A DNA stretch of 64,000 nucleotides from positions 5,159,001-5,223,000 of the forward strand of contig JANJXV010000037.1 in the NCBI GenBank assembly GCA_024803745.1. The letters are read 5' to 3'. Position 1 is the stretch's first letter; every line of letters starts with the position of its first letter. The translations under genes and the position numbers were made by a program. Positions 1-11,537 of this stretch are shown here, piece after piece. The notes below the pieces were generated by a model that saw nothing but the letters and a program-made list of their open reading frames with translations, searched no databases and was not told the origin of the DNA. The stretch comes from Megascapheus bottae. Lineage: Eukaryota; Chordata; Mammalia; Rodentia; Geomyidae.

Positions 1-155
1 ACAGAAAATCAGTGAGACTCCTATCTCCAATTAAACACCAGAAAACCAGAAGTGGCACTGTGGCTCAAGTGAACAGCTCAGGGACAGTGCCCAAGGCCAG
101 AGTTCAAGCCCCATGAGCGACCAAAAAGAAAGAAAGAAAGAAAAAAAAAAAAACG
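1..155 (+). mobile_element. 7SL/B1-Geo composite SINE, cut by window start
   Basis: This is the 3' part of the commoner SINE of the window. It shows the 'ctccaattaa' linker, then the Geo module ('gtggctcaag', later 'gagttcaagcccc'), and ends in an (AAAG)n/A tail. The left 7SL-like part lies outside the window. Confidence 0.8.
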
Positions 156-179
156 CCCAACAACAACATGTCTTTTAGC

Positions 180-405
180 CTTACACTAGTTGCTCATGTC
201 TGTAATCCTAGCCATTCATGATGCTGAGATCTGAGGATCACACTTCCAAGCAGGCCCAAGAAGGAAAGTCTGTGAGATGCTTATCTCCAACAAACTAGCA
301 AAAAGTATGAAATGGACATATGGCTCAATTGGTAGAGTGCCAGAAAAGCTAAGGAATAATGCCCAGATCCCTGAGTTCAAGCCCCAGTGCCAACACACAC
401 AAACT
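180..405 (+). mobile_element. 7SL/B1-Geo SINE, diverged
   Basis: The 7SL-like start ('gctcatgtctgtaatcctag', 'gctgagatctgaggatca') is followed by the Geo module with 'tggctcaattggtagag' and 'gagttcaagcccc', and a short CA-rich tail. Several substitutions suggest an older copy. Confidence 0.75.
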
Positions 406-1180
406 CAAAAGTGCCTTTTGAATTGTTTGAATTGAATTACATTGAATTGAATTGTTGAATTGCAAAGTGCTCTTAAAATTGTTGGAAATTAGAATGACCT
501 ATGAGAGGGAAGCAGAGGACATTTGAACTTATTGTCTGGCAAGACAAGGAGAGCTGCCATTGGGAGAAGGGAGATGTGACAAAGGAAAGGTGAGATGGCA
601 AGAACATGTCTTCCACAAGACCAGCGAGGTTGAAGCTTCCTCTGGTCTCTCTCAAACTTCTGCAATCTTAGAACTCCAGTCTTGACTCCTTCTGCGGATG
701 TGGAACTCACAGTCAGCCACCTACCCCAGATTTCCACTTAAATGTCTAATAGCATCTCAAGTCGAACAGGATGAAAGGAAATACCTGACCTTCATCCTCA
801 GGCTTGTTCCGCTCAGCGTTCTTGCATCTGCTGATGATAACTCTTATTCCTCCTCTCAGGATGAATGTTCACCACTTTCAATGACCTCCTGGATGCTTGC
901 GCCTACCCCCCGCCCCCCCCCTCCCTGCTCCCATTCATCTGCTTTGCCTGCTGTTGGAGCTTAGCCACATGTCCTCTTGTCTGGACCACTTGGCCCAGCG
1001 AGGCCTTGCGCAACAAGGCTGAGTTAGGAACAAGTTCTTTCTCCGGCAAAAGCTGCCTGGTCATTCTGTGTAAAATTACAGGCCTGATCTCAGAGTGACC
1101 CCACAGTTCCTTTCCTCACCACTGTCTCCCAGAGCATTTATCTCCAGCTATGTCTTCTACCCAATGATTTTGATTATTGT
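406..1180. other. Unassigned stretch, no gene seen
   Basis: No exon or recognisable repeat was found. It begins with a short 'gaattgaatt' repetition (415-465) and includes a C-run at 908-921. Open frames here are short and lack splice or homology support. Confidence 0.5.
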
Positions 1181-1184
1181 CTTC

Positions 1185-1300
1185 CCACAGTGCTCTCTAG
1201 AATGTAAGCCCCTTGAGGACAGGAATTTTGCCCATTGTTCCAACATGCTTTCAATGACTATAACATTGCTTAATCATACTGGTTGGATGAATGAATGACT
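1185..1300 (+). mobile_element. LINE L2 3' end relic
   Basis: The run 'agaatgtaagccccttgaggacagg' in spirit matches the L2 3' end, and the stretch closes with 'gaatgaatga'. This is an ancient mammal-wide repeat, heavily decayed. Confidence 0.55.
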
Positions 1301-1576
1301 GTGAAGGGATTAACACAGTGTCTGACTACGGAAATCCTTCTATTATAAAAAGAAAAACAAACCAAGCAAAAATGTGATCTCAACTCTTTAAATGCTACTG
1401 GAAATTCAGAAGGCATTGTTTTCAGGATGGCTCTATCCAGGGATGTAAATGAAACCATCCATCACCAGCTGCTTTTGTGTATTATATTGCCTTTTTCTTC
1501 CCCGTTAGCTATATGCACAGCCAAGTTTTCATTGTCACTTCCAACTCCAGGTTGATATTCTTCAGATTGGCAATAC

Positions 1577-1577
<1 letters not shown>

Positions 1578-1639
<62 letters not shown>

Positions 1640-1650
1640 GGGTGTGTGTT
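1578..1650 (+). repeat. (GT)n microsatellite
   Basis: About 29 uninterrupted GT units are followed by 'ttggggtgtgtgtt'. The frame through it gives a low-complexity Cys-Val peptide and is not a gene. Confidence 0.97.
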
Positions 1651-1823
1651 AGAAAGCTCTTCATTACTAGTGATGAATACTATAGAGAAGCAATTTATAA
1701 GGAAGAATGATTCAGTTTAGTTCATGTTTTCAGAGGTCTCAGTCCATAATGAGCAAACAGAACTCTTTACATCATGACATCCAGGAAGCAGGGGGAATGG
1801 GGATGAGAGGAGAAAATAGGGTA

Positions 1824-2003
1824 AAATACAGGGGAGAGAGAGAGGGGCGAGGGAGGAAGGAGACAATGAGAGAAGAGAGAGGAAAGAAAGAAAGAAGAGT
1901 GAGAGAGGAGAGACCCAGTGAGAAAAGAGAAGAGAGAAGAGGAGGAAAAGGAAGGGAGAATGACAAGAGGAAATCAAAGGAGAGGGGAGAGAAAGAAGAG
2001 TGA
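1824..2003 (+). repeat. Polypurine (GA-rich) tract
   Basis: About 180 bases are almost entirely A/G on the + strand with irregular GAGA/GGAA/GAAAG units. Long frames on both strands (Lys/Glu/Arg-rich or Ser/Leu-rich) are composition artefacts. Confidence 0.9.
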
Positions 2004-2827
2004 GAATAGTCCTATGTTTGTGATGATGGTTTTTCTTCTTCCTTTTTCATTGTTGTGATCTCCAGCCTGATGGGTGGTCACTCCCATTCCGAAGAAATCT
2101 TTCCCTTTCTTCTCTGGAAATAGCCTCACAGACACCTTCGGATCGAGGTGATGATCAAGATCAACCATCATTGGGGGGTTAGAATTCCTTTTGTATTACT
2201 TTCACCATTGTATTGGCCTGGCCCAAATTAGACACGTAACCCTGGGCCAATGATCTGACATAGTGGTATGAAATATTACCTTTGGCTGAGTTAATCATCC
2301 AACCATAGAGTGGGATAGAGTGAGAGACTCTACCTACAAACTATTGAGGGGAGATGTGAGTGCTTTTTATAAAGTGTTGGTGCCATTGGCAGAATCATCA
2401 CCACCAGAGTGGCCTTGTGATTATTCTATTCCAGGATCTGTAATAGCTCCCCATAAAAATAAATGCCAAACCATTGGTTTAGCATTTCAGAACCATCACT
2501 ATGTAGCCCCAATTTTTTTTTTACCAGTTTTCTCTCACTACAGCCTCCTATTATGTTTACTCAGAAACACTAGACTAATGTGCTATCTCTGGATTTGCTA
2601 TCTGTTCATTCATCCACACACGACACTTACTAAACACTTACAGTGTGCCTCCCAGCCTTTGTTTACTGTGTGTCTGCTTTTGTAAAGGTGTTTTACCCCT
2701 TCACATTCTTTATGACTCAGAGAAAGTGGCATATTTTTGAAGATGTCCTCATTCCTTCTCTTATTTCATGCATTTCAGAATTATTTATTCCCAACCTCCT
2801 GCTCCAAAACATTACTTTTTTTCTTTC
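2004..2827. other. Unassigned stretch with possible L2 fragment
   Basis: No exon was recognised. Bases 2605-2650 ('cattcatccacac', 'actaaacacttacagtgtgcc') resemble the antisense L2 3' end. The rest shows nothing I can name. Confidence 0.4.
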
Positions 2828-3036
2828 TGGTCCTGGGCCTGGGCACTAACCTTGAGCTCCTTTTGCTCAAAGCTAGCACTCTAACACTTGTGCCATAATT
2901 CTACTTCCAGATTTTTCTGTGATTAGTTAGAATTTAGACTTTCACAGGCTTTCCTGGGCTGGCGTTGAACTGTAATCCTCAGACCCCAGCTTACTGAGTA
3001 GCAAGAATTACAAATGTGAGCCACCAGTGCCTGGCC
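2828..3036 (-). mobile_element. 7SL/B1-Geo SINE
   Basis: Reading left to right it shows the antisense Geo end ('cctgggcctgggcac', 'cttgtgccat') and then the antisense 7SL part, finishing 'gtgagccaccagtgcctggcc'. Confidence 0.85.
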
Positions 3037-3145
3037 TCAAACACTAGTTATTCCTCTCTTAAAGCAGTGTTTTGGGGGTTCATTTGGTTATACAACATAT
3101 CCATTTCCCTCATTAGACTCTACATTCTTCCATGGCACCTATAGT

Positions 3146-3148
<3 letters not shown>

Positions 3149-3212
<64 letters not shown>

Positions 3213-3273
3213 TTCTCTCTCTCTCTCCTTTCTCTCTCTCTCTCTTTCTCTCTCTCTCCTTTCTCTCTCTCTC

Positions 3274-3330
<57 letters not shown>
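3149..3330 (+). repeat. Long (CT)n tract with CCTTT interruptions
   Basis: About 180 bp of polypyrimidine on the + strand. Three or four 'ctcctttctc' interruptions divide otherwise pure CT arrays, suggesting internal duplication of a CT-CCTTT unit. Confidence 0.97.
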
Positions 3331-3333
<3 letters not shown>

Positions 3334-3349
3334 GTTTCTTTTATGTTGT

Positions 3350-3590
3350 TATGCTAGTTCTGGGGCTGGAATTCAAGGAAGCCTAGGTGCTGACCCTGTG
3401 CTGTTTTGTGCAAGGCTAGAGCTTTACCACTTGAGTCACACAGCTTTATTTCTTACCTTTCCTTCTTTTTTTCTTTTTTGGTGCTTCAGTGGAGTTAAGA
3501 GTACCATGGACTTTCCTGTCTCAGCTGGAAAATGATCCTCAGATTTCTGTTTCCTAAGTAGCTAGGATTATGGGTATTAGCATATAGTAG
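3350..3590 (-). mobile_element. 7SL/B1-Geo SINE, diverged
   Basis: Antisense Geo ('ttctggggctggaattcaa', 'accacttgagtcacac') then antisense 7SL ('gatcctcagatttctg', 'agtagctaggattatggg'). The CT tract just left of it may have grown from its tail. Confidence 0.7.
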
Positions 3591-4395
3591 ATTTCTAGTG
3601 AAATGCTTGCGAAATGCTTGAATGGCAAACTGAAATGACTTCAGCTTTGTTTCTACAGCAAACCCTAAAACCCCTGTGGTGTGATACTTGTAGTATTGGT
3701 GTAGGACCTTTGGCTTTATGCTTTTCAGACCCTTCCCTGTGATTTCTTTTCATCACTGCATTCTGAGCTGGGTACTCTTCCTGTTTTTAGGGTGAAGATG
3801 TCACATCTCTGATGAATTAGGAACTTATTGGTCGTGCAGTCCCTTCCTGGTGACTTTGAGCTTAGATGCGTGGCTTGCTTTGGCCAACAGAACTTCAGAA
3901 AGAATGGCAAAAGCAGAAGACTGACAAGTGCTGGCCCACTGGGATTTGCCTGGTTGGACTGTCCCCTCTGGGAACTCATGTTCTACCCCATAAAACCCAA
4001 GCCACCTGGAAGAACTGTACTCAGCCTCAGCTGAGCTTCAAGCTTCTCCCAGCACCAAGAGCATCATGGGAGTGAGCATGTTCCAGCCCAGCCCAGAAAC
4101 CTCAGCTACAGAGCCACAAGCAAGAACGCAAGGTTGCCATATAAAGCCATTTAAAGCCATCTGCTTTGTTCTACCTAACCTTGGACTGCAGTCAAGGCAA
4201 TGGGGAGTTCTGCCTCCAGAAGGACCACACAGAACATAGAGGCAGGGGTCCCTCCAATAAGAGGATTGTGTGGGCAGGCAGAGTGGGAGGTCCAGAGCCT
4301 GACACAGACTCCAAAGAGGCAGCTTGTCTCCTCAATGGAAGGAGAATTATAGTGTATCTAGGTTGTCAGAGGTCAGAGTTCAAGAGCATGTCTTT
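3591..4395. other. Unassigned, possible ancient repeat
   Basis: No exon seen. Bases 3830-3900 ('gtgactttgagcttagatg', 'gcttgctttggccaacag') and the 'catgttccagccc' stretch near 4078 recall an old mammalian interspersed repeat whose family I cannot name with confidence. Confidence 0.4.
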
Positions 4396-4434
4396 TATTT
4401 TTTTAAGAGTAGGACTCATTATTTTTGTCTGCTG

Positions 4435-4435
4435 G

Positions 4436-4477
<42 letters not shown>
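4435..4477 (+). repeat. (GT)n microsatellite
   Basis: About 20 GT units lie directly against the tail side of the next antisense SINE, the usual place for a microsatellite born from a SINE tail. Confidence 0.95.
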
Positions 4478-4679
4478 TTCAGTACTGAGGCTTGAACTTA
4501 AGGCCTGGGCACAGTTACTACTCCACCACTTGAGCCATAGGTCCACTTCTGGCTTCTTTGTAGTTAATTGGAGAAAAGAGTCCCACAGAATTGCCTGCTC
4601 AAGATGGCTCTGAACCTTGATCTTCAGATTTCAGCATCCTCAGTAGCTATTATAGGTATGAGCCACCAGTGCCTGGCTA
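4478..4679 (-). mobile_element. 7SL/B1-Geo SINE
   Basis: Antisense copy: 'ggcctgggcac', 'ccaccacttgagccatag', 'gttaattggagaaaagagtc', ending 'tatgagccaccagtgcctgg'. Confidence 0.85.
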
Positions 4680-4847
4680 AAACCCATCATTATTTTTAAA
4701 TCACTTGAAAATTACCTTTAAATAATTATACAAATGGATTTAGACTCAGCATGTGACCCCCACCCCCTTCCATTATTCTCTTCCCCCTCTCATCTATCCA
4801 AGCCTCATCCCTCCTCTCAGGTTTCCCAGTTTCATTTTCTTTTCTTT

Positions 4848-5034
4848 TGTCAGTCCTGGGCTTGAGCTCAGGGCTTGGGAACTGTCCTTGGGCTTTCTCA
4901 AGGCTAGTGCTCTACCATTTGAGCCACAGGGCCACTTCTGGCTTTTTCTGGGCATGTGGTACTGAGGAATTGAACCTAGGGTTTCATGTATTCTAGGCAG
5001 GCCACTCTACCACTAGGCCATGTTCCTGGCCCCA
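4848..5034 (-). mobile_element. IDL-Geo SINE
   Basis: The antisense Geo module ('cagtcctgggcttgagctca') is followed by the antisense ID-like monomer ('gtggtactgaggaattgaa', 'ctctaccactaggcca'). This is the second SINE type of the window. Confidence 0.88.
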
Positions 5035-5213
5035 GATAGTTTCATTTTCATATGGGTACGTTAAATGCATATAATGCATTTACTCATTCTTCTTGTGTCA
5101 TATTAAAGGGACAAGATCCATCCAATTATCAGGCCCAAACCTTGGTTTCCTGCCTCTTACTTTAGATCCACTACGTGTTTCCTCAGTATTGATGGCTCTC
5201 AAAAATATCAGGG

Positions 5214-5457
5214 AGTGCCTGGCGCGGGTGGCTCACACCTGTAATCCTAGCTACTCAGGAAGCTAAGATCTTGAGGATCATGGTTCAAAGCCAGCCCAGG
5301 CAGGAAAGAGTCTCTCATCTCTAATTAACCACCAGAAACCCAAAATGGAGCTGTGGCTCAAAGAGTTAGGGTGCTAGCCTTGAGCAAAAAGGAGTTCCAC
5401 GATAGTGCCCAGGCCCTGAGTTCAAGCCCTACAACCTACCAAAAGAAAAAAAAAGTG
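5214..5457 (+). mobile_element. 7SL/B1-Geo SINE, nearly full length
   Basis: Starts 'gcctggcgcgggtggctcac', continues 'cctgtaatcctagctactca', then Geo with 'gctagccttgagcaaaaag' and 'ctgagttcaagccct', and an A-rich tail. Confidence 0.9.
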
Positions 5458-6148
5458 CCAGAGAAGTGATTGTGTGTGTGTGTGAAAAGAGAGAGAAAGA
5501 TGATCATGTTTGTGATGTATGTTTGATCTTTATGTATGATACATGTGTTTGTATGGACATGATGCACGCTGTGTGTCTGTTGTGTGATGTGTGTATGTGT
5601 GCGTTTTGTGTCCTTGTTGGGAAGCGTGGTAACTGTAGCAGTGCTCTGTGATCAGTGCCTGGCCCCACTTTGGGCACACACACAGATCAGCTCCTGGCCT
5701 GGGGTTTTCCAGCCATGACTGGGCTTCTCTTGTGCCACAGGGCCCCTGGCAGACCCCATGTGAGGCCCTGGGAGACCTGCACTAATTGTGTAGCCCAGGC
5801 CCGGCTCTGTACAAGGTGGTGCAGCATCCATGGAGAGAGCTACTCACAGCCAGTGGGGTCCTGCTTGCTCTTTAGACAGTTTGAAAGCTATTTCCTTTTT
5901 AGGGGGCTGAAGGAGGGGTTTGATAATCTCCACAACATTTTTGTTTTCTCAGGGAAAAATTTAAAAAAGGCTTTTGTTAACTCAATAAAAGACAATCAAT
6001 CGTGGCTTTGCACTAATCAATAAGAGTGGGTAGGAGTCCAACTCGTCCTTCTCTTTCTCCCCACACTACAGAGTTGTAGGATGCTCATTCTGAGAGACAT
6101 CTAAAAAGATGAAAGGCTGATTATTTATGTATTTATTTATAGACTTTA
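5458..6148. other. GT-rich imperfect repeat and unassigned DNA
   Basis: Bases 5466-5610 are a degenerate GT/ATG-rich run. The 122-codon frame at 5655-6023 shows no splice sites or family match and I do not call it a gene. Confidence 0.5.
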
Positions 6149-6149
6149 T

Positions 6150-6335
6150 GTGCCTATCTTGGGGTTCAATCTCAGAGCCTGGGTATTGCCACAGCTTGCT
6201 TCTGGCTTTCTGGTGGTTAGTTGGAAATAAGAGTCTCACAGACTTTTTTGCCCAGGATTGACTACAACCAGTGATCCTCAGATCTCAGCCTCTTGAATAG
6301 CTAGAATTACTGATAAAAGTCATCAGTGCCTGGCA
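6150..6335 (-). mobile_element. 7SL/B1-Geo SINE with shortened Geo part
   Basis: Antisense copy lacking part of the Geo module. It keeps 'ttctggctttctggtggtta' and 'gatcctcagatctcagcctc' and ends 'tcatcagtgcctggc'. Confidence 0.8.
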
Positions 6336-6521
6336 AGACTGACTTTAGGGATGAGATAGCTCTAGAAAAGGCTAGCAACTTGTACCAGTCAACACAGCCA
6401 TGCCATGGAAACAGTTGAGATCTGAATGACATTGAGATTGTGCCCCCTGGGTTGCCCTGTGTAGGTTCAAATCCAAGTTCCTGCACTTATGCCTGTGTGA
6501 CTTTGGAGAGGTCTATTTTTA

Positions 6522-6730
6522 GAGGAGTACTGGACTTGAATTCAGGGCCTTATGCTTTCTTGCTAGGTTGGCACCATAGCACCTGAGTCAGACCTCCGGC
6601 CCTGAATTTTGATGGTTATTTTGGAGATGAGATCTAGAGGATGTGTTTTTGTTTTGTCAAGGCTAACCTCTAACTTCAGTCTTCCAGATCTCAGCCTCCT
6701 AAGCTGCCAGACTGTTGGCATGAGCCAATG
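6522..6730 (-). mobile_element. Old SINE, ID-like plus B1-like parts
   Basis: Antisense 'gtactggacttgaattcag', 'gctaggttggcaccatag', then 'ccagatctcagcctcctaag' and 'ttggcatgagcca'. Too decayed to say which composite it was. Confidence 0.55.
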
Positions 6731-7051
6731 ATTAACTGGATTTTACATTTTGTATCTTTATAGTAGACATAATTTCAACAATATTTTACTTTAATGTTGT
6801 GAGGAGGGTAAAGGAAGTCAATGATTGCAAATAATTTCTCACCTGACACTTAAGTACTTAGAAATGTTAATTACCCTGTGAGCTTCTAATGTACAATGTA
6901 ATTGGTGCTCAGGATGAAGCATAAAGTGTTGGAGAGAACACATTCTAGATTTGTGGTAATGGTTATGTTTTAGGAAGGGTAAAGGAGGCTTTCTGTTTTG
7001 TTTTTGGTGTTTTTCGTTGTTGAATTTTTTTTTAACAGAAGTATATATTCT

Positions 7052-7243
7052 TGAGCTGGGACTGTGACTTCATGATAGAGTGCCTAGTGTGCATGAATCC
7101 CTGGGTTGAATTCCTCACTACCACATCCACAGAAAACGCTGGGAGTGGTGCTGTGGCTCTAGTGGTAGAGCACTAGCCTTGAGCACAGAGAGGATCAGTG
7201 GTAGTACCCTGACCCCAAGCCTCAGGACTGGCAAAAAAAAAAG
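7052..7243 (+). mobile_element. IDL-Geo SINE
   Basis: The ID-like monomer ('agagtgcctagtgtgcatga', 'ctgggttgaattcctcac') joins Geo ('agtggtgctgtggctc', 'agcactagccttgagcac') and an A tail. Confidence 0.88.
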
Positions 7244-7904
7244 TGTATATTCATGTTTTATGTATATATTTTTTCTGTAATTTGCTAAGATGATGGAAAC
7301 TTTGAAATGAAGTTTAATTATTAGTATCTTTGTTATTTTTCCTGGATCAACTAGCCTGGACAGGTTGTTAGCAGAGAGGTTTGACTGGCCTCCTTATCAC
7401 TTTTACTATCGAACCTGGTCCCCATCCAGATTTACCACTCTCTCCACACTCCACAGTAGCTCCTTGTAGAGGGCCATGGTGGTTTGGGTCTCTGCATTCT
7501 GCGTTAGCCCTGTCTTCTAGCACAGACTAGCATAGCATACGTGGGACAGTGGCCTGTCCCAGTGGGTCCTGCAGGGCAGGCTCAGTTCATTCTTCTTCCT
7601 GCAGGTGGCAGTGTCTTCACCAACTTCAACCCACCAGCCTTCTCATCAGAACCTTGGCTCTCCATCTATCACACATCTGCTTCCAGAAACAAGTGTGTTC
7701 TAACACCCCTTTACTATTTTGGGATGAAATTAACAGATTAAATAATTACCTAAAATACATCTCTAAGGAAACAATGCAATTGTTTTGATCTAATATAAAA
7801 AGAAGAACAATGATTGATAATAAAATATTAGCTATTTTCAATAGATAGTAAATAGATGCTAAAATAGTATCTATTTTCAGTGACAGATTACATTTTGAAA
7901 GATT
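7244..7904. other. Unassigned AT-rich stretch
   Basis: No gene or repeat was recognised. The frame at 7541-7741 has no homology I recognise. Confidence 0.4.
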
Positions 7905-8112
7905 ACAGGGTACTGGCTCAGGAAGCTGAGCTATCTAATCATGGTACCAAGCCAATTCAAATAGGAAAGTCTGTGAGACTCTTATTTTCAATTAGCAAGC
8001 AAAAGCCTTGAGCTATGGCTCAAGTAATAGAATGATAGACTTAAGCAAAAAGGCTCAGAGATGGGGCCCAGGCCATGAGTTCAAGCTCCAAGGTTGGCAC
8101 AGAAAAAAAAAT
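7905..8112 (+). mobile_element. 7SL/B1-Geo SINE, 5' eroded
   Basis: Contains 'ggaaagtctgtgagactctt', 'tatggctcaagtaatag', 'ccatgagttcaagctcc' and a poly-A tail. The left 7SL part is short. Confidence 0.75.
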
Positions 8113-8620
8113 ACTATCTTAATAGCCAATGCTTGGGTTGAGTGAGAAGTGTTTAGAATTTCTTACAAAGTAGTAAGCAGCTAAACTTTTGTGTGGAATG
8201 TCTGTGAATGTGACAGCTCTTAATGTCTGCAGTGTTTTAATCAGAGAAATGGTTGACACATATAAGTTTCCTTTAACTTGTTTGCACTTCAATTCTCTCA
8301 AAAGTATATGAAAGCTAAACTCCCCATTCTCCCTCAAAACAAATAAACAAGCGACTAGGTTCTAGGCTCAGCCAATTATCTGTGTGTGACTCTGAAGTGT
8401 GAGACAATTTTCTGTTGTTGTGTAGCATTGTTCTTCACACTGTGGGATATCTCCTGTCCCTGGACTCCTACATCATTCACTGGTGGTAGAGGAAACCAGA
8501 AAATATTTCTACAAAATTCTGTAATGAAAAAACCCACAATGACCTCAAGAGGGCGCCACTGGTCTCGTTAAGAACTTCTGGTCTATGGGACAACCATGGA
8601 CAGTCTAAAAGTATAACCAT
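8113..8620. other. Unassigned stretch
   Basis: No gene or family was recognised in about 500 bases. Confidence 0.35.
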
Positions 8621-8621
8621 T

Positions 8622-8857
8622 ATTAGGTGCTTGTGGCTCACAACTGTGATCCTAGCTACTCAGCTAGGATAGCTGAAGCCAAACCTAGACAGGAGAGTCC
8701 ACAAGATTCTTATCTCTAACTAAGGGGTGGAGAGAGCCAAAGTAGAGCTAGCCTTGAGCAAATAAAATCTCAAGGACAGGCCCTGTGTTCAAGACCCAGA
8801 ACAAGAAGAAGAAGAAGAAGGACGAGGAGGAGGAGGAGGAGGAGAAGAAAAAAGTGT
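8622..8857 (+). mobile_element. 7SL/B1-Geo SINE with (GAA/GGA)n tail
   Basis: 7SL-like start 'ggtgcttgtggctcac', Geo with 'gctagccttgagcaaataaa', then a purine-triplet tail at 8803-8857 (GAA units followed by GGA units). Confidence 0.75.
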
Positions 8858-8989
8858 GGCCAGAAGTTATATATTCTACTGGCCTTCAGTGTAGCTGGTT
8901 GGACTAAACACCTAAATCTTCCATTGATTATTTCTGTAAAGCATATGTACATACAAATTCTGATTATTTTCATTATCTTTAAGTAGTTG

Positions 8990-9240
8990 TACAAACAAAT
9001 GCAGTTGCCATTCAACAAAGCAGTTTATAAATGGAGTGTGTCTTGATCAATGTCATACCTTTCAACATTCTCACTCATCTTTTCCAACTCACCCTTCCCT
9101 TACTGCCCTTGTTTTAGGATATGTATTGATTCATTTCCATTTAAGATGCATCTTGAGCTATATCATCGTTTCAATATCTTCAATACCCCTTAACCCAATC
9201 CTTCCCTATTTTCTCAATTCTGTGAAATATATAATATATT
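8990..9240 (-). mobile_element. Possible old L1 3' UTR relic
   Basis: Bases 9030-9090 ('gtgtcttgatcaatgtcat' then 'cattctcactcatc') and the C/T-rich stretch after it look like a decayed antisense L1 3' UTR. Weak call. Confidence 0.35.
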
Positions 9241-9573
9241 CTTACTTTCATTCTCCCAACTTCATTCTTCTGTCCTTAAATGTATACTACATACACATTT
9301 TAAACATGATGTTCAGTTCAGTTAGTGAAAAGCTAAGTATAAGTATAATAGCTTGGATAAGTGAATCTATTTTGTCATATCTGAATAGAAAATTGTATCT
9401 AACTAAAAACTTGGTGAACTGATTGAGATGTCTATAAATATAAAACATACACAGCAGTTTGAAGGTGTGATTGGTTGGAAGAAAAAGAAATGTCTTGTGA
9501 ATAGTTTTCTTACAATGGATCATAAAATATGGATGTATTGGATAAAACAAACCTTATTAATTTCACCTAAATC

Positions 9574-9770
9574 TTTTTTTTTTTGCCAGTCCTAGGCTTC
9601 GGTTCAGGGCCTAAGTTTTGTCCTTGGGTTTTCTCAAGGCTAGAGCTCTACCACTGGAGCCACAGCACCACTTCTGGAATTTTTTTCTATGTATGTAGTA
9701 CTGAGGAATCGAACCCAGTCTTCATGCATGCTAGGCAAGCACTCTACCACTAGACCAAACTCCCGGCCTC
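9574..9770 (-). mobile_element. IDL-Geo SINE
   Basis: T-run, then 'gccagtcctaggcttcgg', 'gctagagctctaccac', 'gaggaatcgaacccag' (antisense B-box region of the ID-like monomer) and 'ctctaccactagacca'. Confidence 0.9.
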
Positions 9771-9788
9771 ACCTAATTCTTTTTACTC

Positions 9789-9983
9789 TTTTTTTTTCTG
9801 CAGTCCTGGGGCTTGAACTCAGAGCCTGGGCACTGTCCTTGATTTTCTCAAGGCCAGCACTCTACTGCTTGAGCCACAGTGCCACTTTTGGCTTTTCCTG
9901 TGTGTGTGTGGTACTGAGGACTCAAGCCCAGGGCTTCATGCATTCTAGTCTGGCACTCTACCACTAGGCCACACTCCCATTCT
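9789..9983 (-). mobile_element. IDL-Geo SINE, second tandem copy
   Basis: Only about 20 bases after the previous copy, same orientation, with its own T-run (9788-9797), so two separate insertions rather than one duplication. Confidence 0.88.
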
Positions 9984-11510
9984 GATTCTTTTTTTACCTT
10001 TTAAATGCTGCTGCTGAAAAAAAATTAAAGTACATGTTGTTCACACTACATCTTTATTGGAGAATGCACAACAGAAAACTCAGGACCATATTTCAGGTCT
10101 GAGAACTCCTTGCTTTCTGTCAATTAGGAATTCACAGTTAAGTTAGAAATGATGAAGGGGAAGGCGAAAAATAGACCCTGTTCACTGGCAGACAGTCCAG
10201 GGGCTCTAAAGACAGGAGTCTTCCTGTGGTAGAATAATCCCAAATGATTATTTTGTAACCATATCTCAAGATTTGGGTCCATAATTTCAGGCAGAGTCAT
10301 TGTTTTTCCATATTTGCTGGCTGCTGGATCCTTTGAAAACCTTCCCTTTCATCCTGATACAGAGGTTGGGCCAGTGGCATGAGGGTTGGGGCCAGCTCTG
10401 TTCAGAGACCAGTCATTCTAAAGTGCAAGGAAGTTAGTTCACCCCAGCATTCATGACTGCTGAAGGTTGCAGTTCAAAGTCAGCTATGGGTCATCTCTAA
10501 GGCAGGGTTTACAGAATGTGCCCAGGTAGCTAAACTATGTCTCAGCCTCAGGAAGGCCTCCCTAGAGTTGTTTATAGAGTTTGGAATACAATGAGACTAG
10601 TTCAATCAGCCTCCCACCCACCTTTCTAAGGAACCCTCTGCCCCTTTCCCAGTGGTCAGCTTTGTGCTGTGAGATAGACATTTATGTGAGAAGCATGAGC
10701 TTTGGGGTCATGGCTGTGTTAGAAGAAGGGCTGATAGACCTGTCGCACTTACGTGGCCCTGCACAGGTACCGTATCCAATCCGAGCTTGAGTTCCCACAG
10801 ACGTCCTGTCTGAAATGTCTCCTCAGCAGAGATCGGTAAGTGCCATAGATGTAGTAGATGTTTTACATTGTAGAAGGGTATAAATAGGAGGTGGAGAGAG
10901 GTTTTTGCTTTTTAGAATAGCATCTAGTCTATTTATCTCAGAATCTGGGTCTCAGGAAGTCAAATTCTAAACTTACAAGAGCTCTGTGGACACTGATTTC
11001 CCCCGTGAGAATGGCCAAGCATGTTAACCTGTTAAACATCTTGCAAAATCTTGCAGTAACATTAGTTTAATTTAGTTTCACTAAACATTGCCCCAAAGTT
11101 AATTTAGTATTAATTATTTAACTAACATTTGATCATTGATATTAATATTCTAACAATTTAATTAACATTATTATTAATTTATTCTAATAAAATAAAGATT
11201 TAACTCTGTGGGCAATCGGGATGGGAGATGAGAGAAAACCACTCCCCCACTCAGAGCCTCTGGACCTAGAGCACATGTTTCCCTCAGACTACCATGCTGT
11301 GGGGATGGAGGCAGCGGACTGGTTCATATCATCTGCATCCACAGTGAGAAATCCATTTGTGAAGGAGTGTAGACACCCTTGGAAAGGTAATCTTTGTTTA
11401 GGGATTGGGAGATATGATAGTCAATTGAGATTTTTTATTTCAGCTGATGGCAAAGAAGGGACAGAATATAAACATACTTTGTCACTTTTTACTATGTAAA
11501 TTTTATTTAT
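9984..11510. other. 1.5 kb with little recognisable repeat
   Basis: No exon could be matched. Frames at 10581-10790 and 11221-11499 have no known domain. Bases 11050-11190 are AT-rich with TTAAT/TTAAC runs. The low SINE density contrasts with its flanks. Confidence 0.4.
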
Positions 11511-11537
11511 TCATTTATTTATTTGATTTATTTATTT

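Noticed and set aside
1707..2003. 98-codon Arg/Glu/Lys-rich frame
   Set aside because: Product of the polypurine tract; the opposite strand gives an equally long Ser/Leu frame.
5655..6023. 122-codon frame with a plausible amino-acid mix
   Set aside because: No splice context, no recognised domain, and it lies in SINE-flanked intergenic DNA.
11221..11499. 92-codon frame in repeat-poor DNA
   Set aside because: No recognised family. Chance frames of this length are expected in 64 kb, so I record it but do not call it.
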